Source of the DNA: Planctomycetota bacterium
GTDB lineage: Bacteria; Planctomycetota; Planctomycetia; Planctomycetales; Planctomycetaceae
DNA: 10,302 nucleotides
Assembly: GCA_024278285.1 (NCBI GenBank)
Contig: JAJRTM010000071.1
Span: forward strand, 1-10,302
Reading direction: 5' to 3'
Shown here piece after piece: positions 1 through 6,680 of the stretch. A model generated the notes under the pieces. The model searched no databases, was not told where the DNA came from, and saw only the letters and a program-made list of their open reading frames with translations. Each line of letters starts with the position of its first letter. Within the stretch, counting starts at the first letter, position 1. Made by a program: the position numbers and the translations under genes.

Positions 1-1
1 C

Positions 2-421
2 TACCCTTGCTGTCAGGATAACGAAGTCACACTCCGCGCGATCCAGCAAGGTGTCGTGTTCCAGTCTGTTTCTTATTCAGATGCAGTCTATCGAATCTGG
101 TCCGAAGAAACCGTCTGCAGAAAAGATCCCAGCCGTGTGATTCACACAAAAACAAAACTCATTGATGAAATGCTTGATTGGTTACGAGACAACCAGAAGC
201 TAGAAACGAGGACCAAAGAAGCAGCAGGCCAAGCCTTTTTCGAAATGGCAAGAACACTCGCACAACACGACATGCAAGCCGCTACTAAATACCAACGCAA
301 GCAAACAAACAAAGGGATCTATTCCCCCAACGGACCAGCCGCTCCACCTCTGTATCGAACTGTCTATCGATTCCTAGGATTTCGCAGTGCAGAACGAATT
401 GCAAGCTGGTGCAGACGATGA
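2..421 (+). CDS. Family 2 glycosyltransferase, C-terminal part only
   Basis: The reading frame is open from the first bases of the window and ends at TGA 419-421, so the gene begins upstream and about 139 C-terminal residues are visible. The first residues, CCQDNEVTLRAIQQG, match the region of GT2 (GT-A fold) enzymes where an acidic residue of the ED-type motif precedes a helix ending in a glycine turn. This is followed by AVYRIWSEETVCRKDP, a Tyr-Arg-x-Trp-Ser pattern I know from GT2 proteins of exopolysaccharide clusters. The C-terminal half is helical and charged, with PAAPPLYRTVYRFLGF near the end. The catalytic DD and DxD motifs lie outside the window, so donor and acceptor cannot be inferred. 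The GTG at 56 is an internal codon, not a start. The stop overlaps the next start as ATGA, suggesting translational coupling. Family assignment is by recalled similarity only. Confidence 0.75.
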   Translation, partial: YPCCQDNEVTLRAIQQGVVFQSVSYSDAVYRIWSEETVCRKDPSRVIHTKTKLIDEMLDWLRDNQKLETRTKEAAGQAFFEMARTLAQHDMQAATKYQRKQTNKGIYSPNGPAAPPLYRTVYRFLGFRSAERIASWCRR

Positions 422-1344
422 CCGAACCATTTTTCTCAGTAATTATTCCGGTTTACAATCGCGAGCAGACAATTGCCGAAACACTGGCAAGTATTTCAGC
501 ACAAGAATATCGTGATTTTGAAGTGATTGTTGTAGATGATGGTTCTACTGATAATACCCTCCAGATTGTGCGACAATACCCGTGGGTTAAGCTGATTGAA
601 CAGCCCAATGCCGGCCCTGGAGTTGCGAGAAATCGTGGTGTTGCAGAAGCACAGGGAGAATACATTGCATTTCTAGACAGTGATGATCTTTGGTTTCCTT
701 GGACACTTCGAAGATATAATGAAGTCATCACTTCGACTAAAACGTCCCCAGCATTTGTAGCAGGACGCCATATTCTGTTCAGCAACAACACAGAGCTTCA
801 GAATGTGAAAAACAACACAATTAAGATTGATTGTTTTGCTGATTATTATTCGGCAGGAGAGCCGATGCATTGGATTGGTGCATCATCTTTTGTTGTTGCC
901 AGCGAACATTTCCTTCGAGTTGGTGGTTTTGTTACTGAGAATGTGAATGCAGAGGATGCAGAACTTGCGATGAGACTAGGCACCTCTGATGGATTCGTTT
1001 TTGTGACAGAACCAACTATGTTTGCTTACAGGCAGCATGAGGGTAATATCGCCCTGAATTGGCAAAAAACGGTCTCTGGCACAAAGCTTATCGTCCAGCG
1101 AGAAGCAGAGAACAAATTTCCTGGAGGAAAAGCACGGAGACGAGACAGGTCAATAATAATATCAAGGCATGTTCGACCTGTTGCTGTAGCTGCTGCAAAG
1201 CGAGGTGACTTACCTCTGTTTGCAATGTTTTATTATTCCGTGTTAGGCGAATCCATCAAATCAGCACGATTTCGGTTTCTAGCTGGAACGCCTGTACTTG
1301 CATTATTTTACTTTCTAGTGAAAGCATTTCGCCCAAACCAATAG
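418..1344 (+). CDS. Family 2 glycosyltransferase (GT-A fold)
   Basis: The product of 308 residues would transfer a sugar from a nucleotide-sugar donor to a growing lipid-linked glycan at the inner face of the cytoplasmic membrane. The GT2 domain starts almost at the N-terminus: FSVIIPVYNRE (residues 6-16), the nucleotide-binding VVDDGSTDNT (38-47), and the metal-binding DSDD within FLDSDDLW (85-92). An acidic NAEDAELAMRL segment follows near 177-187 and probably holds the catalytic base region. The C-terminus has a hydrophobic patch (about 290-305) that could lie on the membrane. I chose ATG 418 because it overlaps the upstream stop as ATGA and puts the first beta strand near residue 7. A GTG at 409 is in frame and would add three residues. 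The donor sugar cannot be predicted. Confidence 0.9.
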   Translation: MTEPFFSVIIPVYNREQTIAETLASISAQEYRDFEVIVVDDGSTDNTLQIVRQYPWVKLIEQPNAGPGVARNRGVAEAQGEYIAFLDSDDLWFPWTLRRYNEVITSTKTSPAFVAGRHILFSNNTELQNVKNNTIKIDCFADYYSAGEPMHWIGASSFVVASEHFLRVGGFVTENVNAEDAELAMRLGTSDGFVFVTEPTMFAYRQHEGNIALNWQKTVSGTKLIVQREAENKFPGGKARRRDRSIIISRHVRPVAVAAAKRGDLPLFAMFYYSVLGESIKSARFRFLAGTPVLALFYFLVKAFRPNQ

Positions 1345-1393
1345 GCAATTAACGCTATTTATGCATTGTAAGTTGGAATTCATTCTAGAGCAA

Positions 1394-1400
1394 AAGGTGA
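1394..1400 (+). promoter_or_regulatory. Ribosome binding site for the frameshifted glycosyltransferase
   Basis: AAGGTGA lies six bases before the ATG at 1407 and is one of the strongest Shine-Dalgarno matches in the window. It supports 1407 as the true start of the broken gene. It also suggests independent initiation after the 62-base gap following the previous stop. I see no convincing -35/-10 pair or terminator hairpin in that gap. Confidence 0.6.
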
Positions 1401-1406
1401 CTTTAA

Positions 1407-2251
1407 ATGAGAAAAGGCAATTTCCGAATTCACTCCATTATGACAGTCAAGAATGAAGCAGATATAATTGGTTCGTGTATTCGTGCTGCTACAAAGTGGT
1501 CTGATCATATAATCATTTACGATGGAGAAAGTGAGGACGATACATGGAAAATTTCAAAAAATCTTGAACAAGAATTTCCGGGGAAAGTCATTGCATGGAA
1601 GCAGGATGGAAAAGTTTTCTCCGAAAGTCTGCGATCAGAGGTTTTCAATGAATATAGAAGTCTATCCACAAACCAGGGGATTGGTGGTGCCATTTGGATG
1701 CAGATGAATTCTACATGGATGACCCGCGAATTTTTTTATCTAACGTAAAGCGTTGGCATCACGTTGTGTGGGCACTTTTTGTCGAATTGTATCTCACAGA
1801 GCAGGACATTACTCGCCATAAATCTAATATAAGTGATCAAGAGCAATTCGCATTTTTGGAAAGTCTACAACACTACAGAGCAGATCATATCGAGCCTAGA
1901 TTCTTTCGTGATAGAACTGGATTAAAGTGGCCAATTGATACCGGCTGGCCAATCCATATGGGGCCAGTACATCACCAGCTAATTAAATTCAAGCATTTCA
2001 AATATCGCTCACCTGATCAAATCGCAACCAGACTACAAACTCGACAAAACAATATTAGCAGGGGATTTTCAGGCTGGGAACACGCTGTTGCGGAAGACTG
2101 GCGAGACAAGATTGTCTGCCCCAGCGAATGTTCAATACTTACCCCCCTAGAACCACTAAATATAGACAAAAAAAAACTACCTAAATTTCGTGGATCGCTT
2201 GCCAGGCAGGTTATCCAACATGCCTGCCATGCATTACGAATATGGCCATAA
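1407..2251 (+). pseudogene. Family 2-type glycosyltransferase with an internal frameshift
   Basis: Two overlapping frames together give one glycosyltransferase of about 281 residues. The first (1407-1748) encodes HSIMTVKNEADIIGSCI and a DHIIIYDGESEDDTW segment, the typical start of GT2-like proteins that open with 'TVKNE'. At about residue 91 this frame runs into unrelated sequence and stops at TAA 1746-1748. The -1 frame continues the family pattern exactly, with GDWWCHLDADEFY (1676-1714) carrying the Asp-Ala-Asp metal motif. It continues to FKHFKYRSPDQIATRLQTR and ends at TAA 2249-2251. One extra G in the run at 1676-1679 would restore a continuous protein. As written, the product is cut before the DxD motif and should be inactive. 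It may be a true pseudogene, a sequencing or assembly error, or less likely a recoded gene. A run of nine A lies near the 3' end (2168-2176). Confidence 0.85.
1676..1679 (+). other. Frameshift site in a run of four G
   Basis: The frame change is pinned to GGGG at 1676-1679. Upstream codons read Thr-Asn-Gln-Gly in one frame. The conserved Gly-Asp-Trp-Trp run starts in the -1 frame at the same bases. A missing G (four instead of five) explains it. The GGG codon could in principle re-pair one base back, but the surrounding CCAGGGG is not a classical X-XXY-YYZ slippery heptamer, because the preceding CAG codon cannot re-pair as CCA. I did not look for a stimulatory stem-loop. Confidence 0.7.
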
Positions 2252-2361
2252 TGCCATTGAAGAGCCGACAAGTCATCGTAACGAAAGATGTTTCTGCATA
2301 TGCGATTATCGCAGGTATTCTGGCTCAAATGATTGGTCAGCGAATGAAGAATGACGAATAA
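2251..2361 (+). pseudogene. C-terminal remnant of a hexapeptide-repeat acyltransferase
   Basis: A 36-codon open frame fills the gap between two glycosyltransferases. Its residues 8-31 read VIVTKDVSAYAIIAG, then ILAQMIGQR. This closely follows the tail that ends many left-handed beta-helix (LbH, bacterial transferase hexapeptide) O- or N-acyltransferases, where the usual pattern is V-V-T-K-D-V-P-x-Y-A-I-V-A-G-x-P-A-K-x-I-G-x-R. The normally invariant proline after AGx is Leu here, as expected for a decaying copy. The catalytic His and all beta-helix coils are absent, and the frame upstream soon reaches a stop (2182-2184) with no LbH sequence. The upstream glycosyltransferase stop overlaps its ATG (TAATG), and its own stop lies inside the next gene. 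I read it as what is left after deletion of an acetyltransferase gene. A functional micro-protein is unlikely. Confidence 0.6.
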
Positions 2362-3316
2362 CCTTTTTAGAATGAACCACGAAACAACTCTAACATCTAC
2401 GATTGTGATTACTTCGAAAGATCGTTGTGATGATTTGCGAAATGCTTTGAAGTCCTGTGTGTTGCAGTCGGTACAAACGGAAATCATTGTGATTGACGAT
2501 GCATCGACCGATGGGACCGCAGAGATGGTTCGTCAGGAATTCCCAGAGGCTCGTTTAATAGAGCATCCGAAATCAATGGGTTTAGTGTTCGGGCGAAATG
2601 AAGCATCCACGATCGCAACCGGCGACATTATTTTTTCAATTGATGACGATGCGATATTCACGACGCCGAATGTGATTCAGCAAACTCTTGCCGATTTTGA
2701 TGCTCCAGTGATTGGAGCAGTCGCGATTCCGTTTGTTGATGTCAAGAAGTCGCCAGAGGTACGTCAGCAGGCACCTTCATCAGAGGAATGCTGGGTCACA
2801 GATCGGTATATCGGGACTGCCCATGCGGTTCGGAACGATCTGTTTCTTGAATTAGGAGGTTACCGGGAATCTTATTTCCATCAGGGTGAGGAACGCGATT
2901 TTTGTGTGCGTCTGTTAGATGCAGGATATGTTGTGAGGATGGGCAATGCAGATTTGATTCATCATTTTGAAAGCCCGAAGCGAGATACAACGCGTATGGA
3001 TTTGTACGGACGTAGAAATGATATTTTCTTTGCCTGGTTGAATGTGCCCACATCTTTTCTGCCGATTCAGCTGATTGGGACTTCGATTAAAGGATTCTGG
3101 TTTGGTGTTCGCATTGGGAGACCACTACGGATGTTGCGAGGCATACTGATGGGCTATGCGGCCATTGGTAGATTCTGGAATAAACGAAAGCCGGTTCGCA
3201 GTTTGACATATCGCATGTTTCGTCTTCTCCAGAAGCAAGAAGGTATCAAAATGCAAGACCTTCCGAATGATTTATTTTCGGGCCGCGAAGGGACGAGTGA
3301 TTCATGGAAGGGTTGA
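2351..3316 (+). CDS. Family 2 glycosyltransferase, rhamnosyltransferase-like
   Basis: The 321-residue product has the full GT2 order of motifs: STIVITSKDR (residues 17-25), VIDDASTDGT (47-56), the metal-binding SIDDDA (96-101), and HQGEERDFCVRLLDAG (177-192) with the catalytic acidic cluster. IHHFES (203-208) and RRNDIFFAWLNVP follow; this arrangement is common in cytoplasmic transferases of repeat-unit synthesis that resemble rhamnosyltransferases. A hydrophobic stretch near 236-270 may touch the membrane. The start at 2351 overlaps the acyltransferase remnant and has no good Shine-Dalgarno. ATG 2372 (Met8) is an equally possible start and leaves the domain intact. The 3' end overlaps the polymerase gene by 13 bases, so the two are probably translated together. 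The donor is not predictable from the sequence. Confidence 0.88.
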   Translation: MTNNLFRMNHETTLTSTIVITSKDRCDDLRNALKSCVLQSVQTEIIVIDDASTDGTAEMVRQEFPEARLIEHPKSMGLVFGRNEASTIATGDIIFSIDDDAIFTTPNVIQQTLADFDAPVIGAVAIPFVDVKKSPEVRQQAPSSEECWVTDRYIGTAHAVRNDLFLELGGYRESYFHQGEERDFCVRLLDAGYVVRMGNADLIHHFESPKRDTTRMDLYGRRNDIFFAWLNVPTSFLPIQLIGTSIKGFWFGVRIGRPLRMLRGILMGYAAIGRFWNKRKPVRSLTYRMFRLLQKQEGIKMQDLPNDLFSGREGTSDSWKG

Positions 3317-4668
3317 GTCAGTTATCTAACGGCGTTGCTTTGGGAATGCTGGTGGTTTGTGTTGGGTTGATTTTTTATGATTGCCGACGGGATATTCGAC
3401 AACTGGTTTCTGCACGCAATGTTTTTATATTAACGATTATGGCCTGGTTTCTGCTGGAAGCCTCACTGGTGCCTAAAGCGCTGACAGTATTTTCCCCTGA
3501 GCAGTACAGTTTTGGCCTGGTTTGTGTGGGGGTTTGTATTGTCGCCTTTCTCTTTGGGTACGGAAGTTCGAGAGGTGGAGTTTTTGATCCTGTCTTTCGC
3601 CGTTTAGCCAGGATTGATAGCCCGCGGGTACTCTGGGGGGTATTTATTATTGCCTGCCTGATTGGCTTTGCCCCACTTCTTTATCTGGCGAAGGGAAATC
3701 CTCTGCTTGTTTTGGAAGATGCCTTTACGTTCAAAGCCAGGTGGAGCGGACTTTTTACCCGTGGACGTTATGGCGGAGTGAGAGATGCACTTCTTGAGCT
3801 GCGGATGTTTTTGCGAGCAGCGGTTCCATTGGCAGCAGCTATTCTCGTTCATCGTAAGCAGCCGACTGATCGCAAGTTGATTGTTGCGTTCTTTCTGCTT
3901 TATATGTTTATGGATGCGTTAACGGGCGGGACGCGGTCGAAGGTTGTCGAAGTATTTCTTCCGATTGCAGCAGCGATCTACTGGAGGATGTCACCTGCAT
4001 TGAAGAAAAATGCGATCACTTTTGGCTTGCCTGCTCTCGTGGTTGTGGCAATGTTTTGGTCGGCGGCAAATGTACTTGGCCGAAATGAAGGGAAACTTGA
4101 CTGGGAACGTGCAGCCAGTGCGGATTACGTTGGGTTTGAAATGTTTCGTGAGTTACTTTTTGTCACCGACATCGTTCCTGAAAAAGCCAATTATCAGCTT
4201 GGTTATACCTATTACGTCCAGGCGATCAATCCGATCCCCAGAGCAATTTGGAAAAACAAACCAACTGGTGATGCAGGGCTTCAATTGGCAAAAGTAAAAG
4301 GAATGGTCGCTGGAGGAGATGCCTATTTGACGGTATCGCCGGGATTGATTGGCGAAATGTATTGGAACTTTGGGATGCCGGGGATTGCATTGATCAGTTT
4401 ATTTGTAGGATATCTGGCGAAATCGTGGGATCGGGCTCGTCCTTTGACAACACAATCAGTCTTGGCCTTTACCGTTTTTGCAGCAGGACTGGCGATCATC
4501 TTTCTATCTGGAAGATCTTTTAATATGGCTACGTTGTATGGGATGCTTTCGTTGTATGCGTTGCTGGTTCTATTTTCTGGGAATGTGCGGCAGCAACCAG
4601 TGCAAGCGACCCCGCGAATGCGGCAACGTGAACCAGAATTGCCTGCTTACCGGAGTTCGCTTCCTTGA
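3304..4668 (+). CDS. Wzy-like oligosaccharide repeat-unit polymerase
   Basis: A strongly hydrophobic protein of 454 residues with about ten or eleven membrane segments (near 10-27, 40-57, 68-87, 109-128, 168-183, 192-206, 216-229, 238-257, 350-372, 384-402, 407-426). The longest non-membrane stretch is about 258-345. The GGTRSK motif (208-213) after a membrane helix and NPIPRAIWKNKP (309-320) followed by GLIGEMYWNFG (347-356) are patterns I associate with the oligosaccharide repeat-unit polymerase/O-antigen polymerase families. Such proteins join flipped, undecaprenyl-linked repeat units at the outer face of the inner membrane. Its location among glycosyltransferases supports a Wzx/Wzy-type pathway. 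An O-antigen ligase is the main alternative, because the two families look alike. The start overlaps the upstream gene by 13 bases and the stop overlaps the downstream TTG by 3 bases. Its base composition looks more GC-rich than that of the neighbours at 418-2251. Confidence 0.82.
   Translation: MEGLSQLSNGVALGMLVVCVGLIFYDCRRDIRQLVSARNVFILTIMAWFLLEASLVPKALTVFSPEQYSFGLVCVGVCIVAFLFGYGSSRGGVFDPVFRRLARIDSPRVLWGVFIIACLIGFAPLLYLAKGNPLLVLEDAFTFKARWSGLFTRGRYGGVRDALLELRMFLRAAVPLAAAILVHRKQPTDRKLIVAFFLLYMFMDALTGGTRSKVVEVFLPIAAAIYWRMSPALKKNAITFGLPALVVVAMFWSAANVLGRNEGKLDWERAASADYVGFEMFRELLFVTDIVPEKANYQLGYTYYVQAINPIPRAIWKNKPTGDAGLQLAKVKGMVAGGDAYLTVSPGLIGEMYWNFGMPGIALISLFVGYLAKSWDRARPLTTQSVLAFTVFAAGLAIIFLSGRSFNMATLYGMLSLYALLVLFSGNVRQQPVQATPRMRQREPELPAYRSSLP
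4652..4655 (+). promoter_or_regulatory. Ribosome binding site supporting a TTG start
   Basis: GGAG lies nine bases before the TTG at 4665, inside the end of the polymerase gene. Because the next gene begins with TTG overlapping the polymerase stop (TTGA), this site helps decide that start. The resulting N-terminus, MKITVSHSGKQHAYRHAYS, is a normal first strand and loop for a GT-B enzyme. Confidence 0.45.
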
Positions 4669-5903
4669 AAATTACGGTCTCGCATTCCGGCAAACAGCAT
4701 GCATATCGACACGCCTATTCGGTTCAGCAGTTAGGTTGCCTGCACCGTTTCGTGACAAGCACCTATTACTGCCGGGATCGGTGGCCAGATCGAATGGCAA
4801 CGCTCGTTTCAAAGTTAGATCGTGCTCTTCAGAAAAGAACTTTACACGGACTGGATTCCAATCAAGTTATTCGGAAATTACGATTTGAGATTCCCGAATT
4901 ATGGTACAGAAATGTTCTGAAAAATGGTTCCGCTGCAGAAGCGGCGATGTTTCAGCGAGATGCCCGATTTGATCGCTGGGTTGCTGGTCGGTATACCGGT
5001 CAGAGTGATCTCTTTTGGGGGTTTCAAGGAAGTTGTTTAGAAAGCTTGAAAGCGGCTAAATCAGCAGGACAACTTGCTGTATGTGAATTTGCGACTGCTC
5101 ATGTGACCGCTGCCATTCGAATACTTTCTGCTGAAATAGAAAAGCACCCCGAATGGGCAGGCACCATCAGTAATTTACACTTTCCAGATTGGTATCGTGA
5201 GCGACTGGAGCAAGAACCAATCGAAGCTGATATCTGTATTGCAGCCAGTACGTTTACGAAAGAGTCACTTCGAGAAGTTGGAATTGCTGAAGATCGAATC
5301 CATCTGTTGCCGTTGGCCTGTGATGTCGAGCAATTCAAGTTCGTACAACGAAAAACTGACGGTCCACTGAAAGTTTTATTTGTCGGTGGAATCGGGCAGC
5401 GTAAGGGAATTAAATACTTACTGCAGGCAATCGAAAAGTTAAATTCACCCAACATTCAACTTCAACTTCTTGGGCCAATGCCAGCGGATGAGACTCCATT
5501 AAAGAGTTGGAGTAAATGGTTTGATTACCTCGGGCAGACCGATCAAAATGGTGTCGTCAAACAAATGCAGCAAGCTGATGTTTTGGTATTGCCATCTGTT
5601 TTTGAAGGTTTTGGGCTGGTGATCGTAGAAGCAATGGCAACAGGAATGCCGGTGATTGCCAGCACGCACAGTTGTGGTCCCGAAGTGATTCGTGAAGGAA
5701 CAGATGGATTTGTGTTGAAACCCGATGATGTGGATGGCCTGGCAGAAAAGATTAGCTGGTGTGCAGAAAACCGGAAACAGCTCAAAGAGATGGGACGAAC
5801 TGCTTATGAGCGAGCACAGGAATTTTCATGGGGTGCACACAAAACTCGTCTTGCTAAACTATTGACAGACTTACCAATTTATTCAAAAAGATCGAAAGAA
5901 TAA
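4665..5903 (+). CDS. Family 4 glycosyltransferase (GT-B fold)
   Basis: The 412-residue product is a retaining GT-B enzyme expected to add one sugar to the repeat unit in the cytoplasm. The N-terminal acceptor domain opens with MKITVSHSGKQHAYRHAYS. The C-terminal nucleotide-sugar domain starts near KVLFVGGIGQRKGIKYLL (236-253), containing the donor-phosphate-contacting glycine loop and a lysine at 247. ADVLVLPSVFEGFGLVIVEA (304-323) carries the GT4 E-x7-E signature (Glu314 and Glu322), followed by ATGMPVIAS and GPEVIREGTDGFVL. All expected catalytic features are present and the length is normal. Translation starts at TTG, overlapping the upstream polymerase stop, with GGAG nine bases upstream. 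The next gene follows after six bases. Donor specificity is unknown. Confidence 0.9.
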   Translation: MKITVSHSGKQHAYRHAYSVQQLGCLHRFVTSTYYCRDRWPDRMATLVSKLDRALQKRTLHGLDSNQVIRKLRFEIPELWYRNVLKNGSAAEAAMFQRDARFDRWVAGRYTGQSDLFWGFQGSCLESLKAAKSAGQLAVCEFATAHVTAAIRILSAEIEKHPEWAGTISNLHFPDWYRERLEQEPIEADICIAASTFTKESLREVGIAEDRIHLLPLACDVEQFKFVQRKTDGPLKVLFVGGIGQRKGIKYLLQAIEKLNSPNIQLQLLGPMPADETPLKSWSKWFDYLGQTDQNGVVKQMQQADVLVLPSVFEGFGLVIVEAMATGMPVIASTHSCGPEVIREGTDGFVLKPDDVDGLAEKISWCAENRKQLKEMGRTAYERAQEFSWGAHKTRLAKLLTDLPIYSKRSKE

Positions 5904-5909
5904 CTATAA

Positions 5910-6632
5910 ATGAAGCAAGCTTCAAAATCTTTCACTGACAATGACCCTGTTCTTCATTCGTTACTTTCACAATCCTCCTACACCGGACGAACGGGAAAAG
6001 AACATAGCAGTACCGCAAATTCAACGGAGAATAATCTTCGTATTATCTATGATTTCATCGAGCGAGAAAAACCGAGCAACACGCTGGAAATAGGCATGGC
6101 GTTTGCAATGTCCAGCCTTGTTTTTGCCAGATACCATGAGCGAAAGCATTCCCCCCCCCCCCCGCACGTTGCAATTGATCCATTCCAAACAACTCATTGG
6201 GATTCAATTGGGTTAATACATTTGGAGCAGGTTGGTCTGAAAGAGCGTGTTACGCTGATGGAAGAATACTCCTGCATTGCCTTACCGAATCTTATGCAGA
6301 ATAAAAAAAAGTTTGACTTCATTTATGTTGATGGTTCACATATTTTCGAAGATGTTTTTGTTGATTTCTATTATTCATCACGTCTCTTAAATGAAAACGG
6401 AATCATTCTTTTTGATGATTCCACTGACAAGCACGTACGTAAAGTGCTTCAGTTCATTAAAAAAAATATGTCAGAGCATTTTCAGCAAATTGACCTCTCG
6501 GCGTATGGATTGAACCCAGAAAAGAAAATACGATATAACGTTGCACAGCGATTGGGAAAAACCCAGGCAACTGCTTTTCGTAAGATCGGGTCAGCAAAGA
6601 GAGACTGGAATGTAAAGTTCGTTGAATTTTAG
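5910..6632 (+). CDS. Class I SAM-dependent methyltransferase with a C13 tract
   Basis: The 240-residue product resembles small class I methyltransferases of the Methyltransf_24 type found in polysaccharide clusters, which methylate sugar hydroxyls or act on related small substrates. Motif I is TLEIGMAFAMSSLVFA (58-73). The next conserved block is AIDPFQ (88-93), then FDFIYVDGSHIFEDVFVDFYY (135-155) and IILFDDSTDKHVRKVLQF (165-182). The order and spacing match the family as I recall it. Between motif I and AIDPFQ the gene has 13 consecutive C (6151-6163), encoding Ser-Pro-Pro-Pro-Pro in a loop. In the given sequence the frame is intact. One C fewer ends translation at TAA 6214-6216 after 101 residues, and one more ends it at TGA 6176-6178 after 89, both before the later motifs. 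Two A8 runs (6303-6310, 6459-6466) add further slippage potential. The Shine-Dalgarno is weak. The substrate is not known. Confidence 0.85.
   Translation: MKQASKSFTDNDPVLHSLLSQSSYTGRTGKEHSSTANSTENNLRIIYDFIEREKPSNTLEIGMAFAMSSLVFARYHERKHSPPPPHVAIDPFQTTHWDSIGLIHLEQVGLKERVTLMEEYSCIALPNLMQNKKKFDFIYVDGSHIFEDVFVDFYYSSRLLNENGIILFDDSTDKHVRKVLQFIKKNMSEHFQQIDLSAYGLNPEKKIRYNVAQRLGKTQATAFRKIGSAKRDWNVKFVEF
6151..6163 (+). repeat. Poly-C tract of 13 in a coding region
   Basis: Thirteen consecutive C lie inside the methyltransferase gene, between motif I and the AIDPFQ block. Four whole or partial proline codons and the end of a serine codon are made from the run. Every third length keeps the frame, and the two others produce premature stops close downstream. 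Tracts of this length and kind mutate by slipped-strand mispairing and are the classical basis of phase-variable surface-glycan genes in other bacteria. The same feature is also prone to sequencing miscounts, so the exact length needs care. Confidence 0.95.
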
Positions 6633-6668
6633 TAGCATGGAACCTAACTATCAAATCGGTTATTTCAC

Positions 6669-6673
6669 GGGAG
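6669..6673 (+). promoter_or_regulatory. Ribosome binding site of the GT8-like gene
   Basis: GGGAG is located seven bases before ATG 6681 and supports this start. The 48-base gap after the methyltransferase stop contains no convincing promoter or terminator. Only a four-base AACC/GGTT pairing is visible, which is too weak to call. Confidence 0.55.
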
Positions 6674-6680
6674 TTTCATT

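Noticed and set aside
1345..1406. Possible promoter in the gap before the frameshifted glycosyltransferase
   Set aside because: AT-rich hexamers occur but none has an acceptable -35/-10 pair with 16-18 base spacing; only the ribosome binding site is supported.
4478..4888. Plus-strand ORF of 136 codons spanning the polymerase/glycosyltransferase junction
   Set aside because: It overlaps two well-supported genes in a different frame, and its Cys/Phe-rich translation shows no family motif.
5636..5659. Near-identical 24-base segment shared with 8492-8515, possibly a repeat or recombination scar
   Set aside because: Both encode the conserved Ala-Thr-Gly-Met-Pro-Val-Ile-Ala stretch after the E-x7-E region of family 4 glycosyltransferases, and similarity ends outside the motif.
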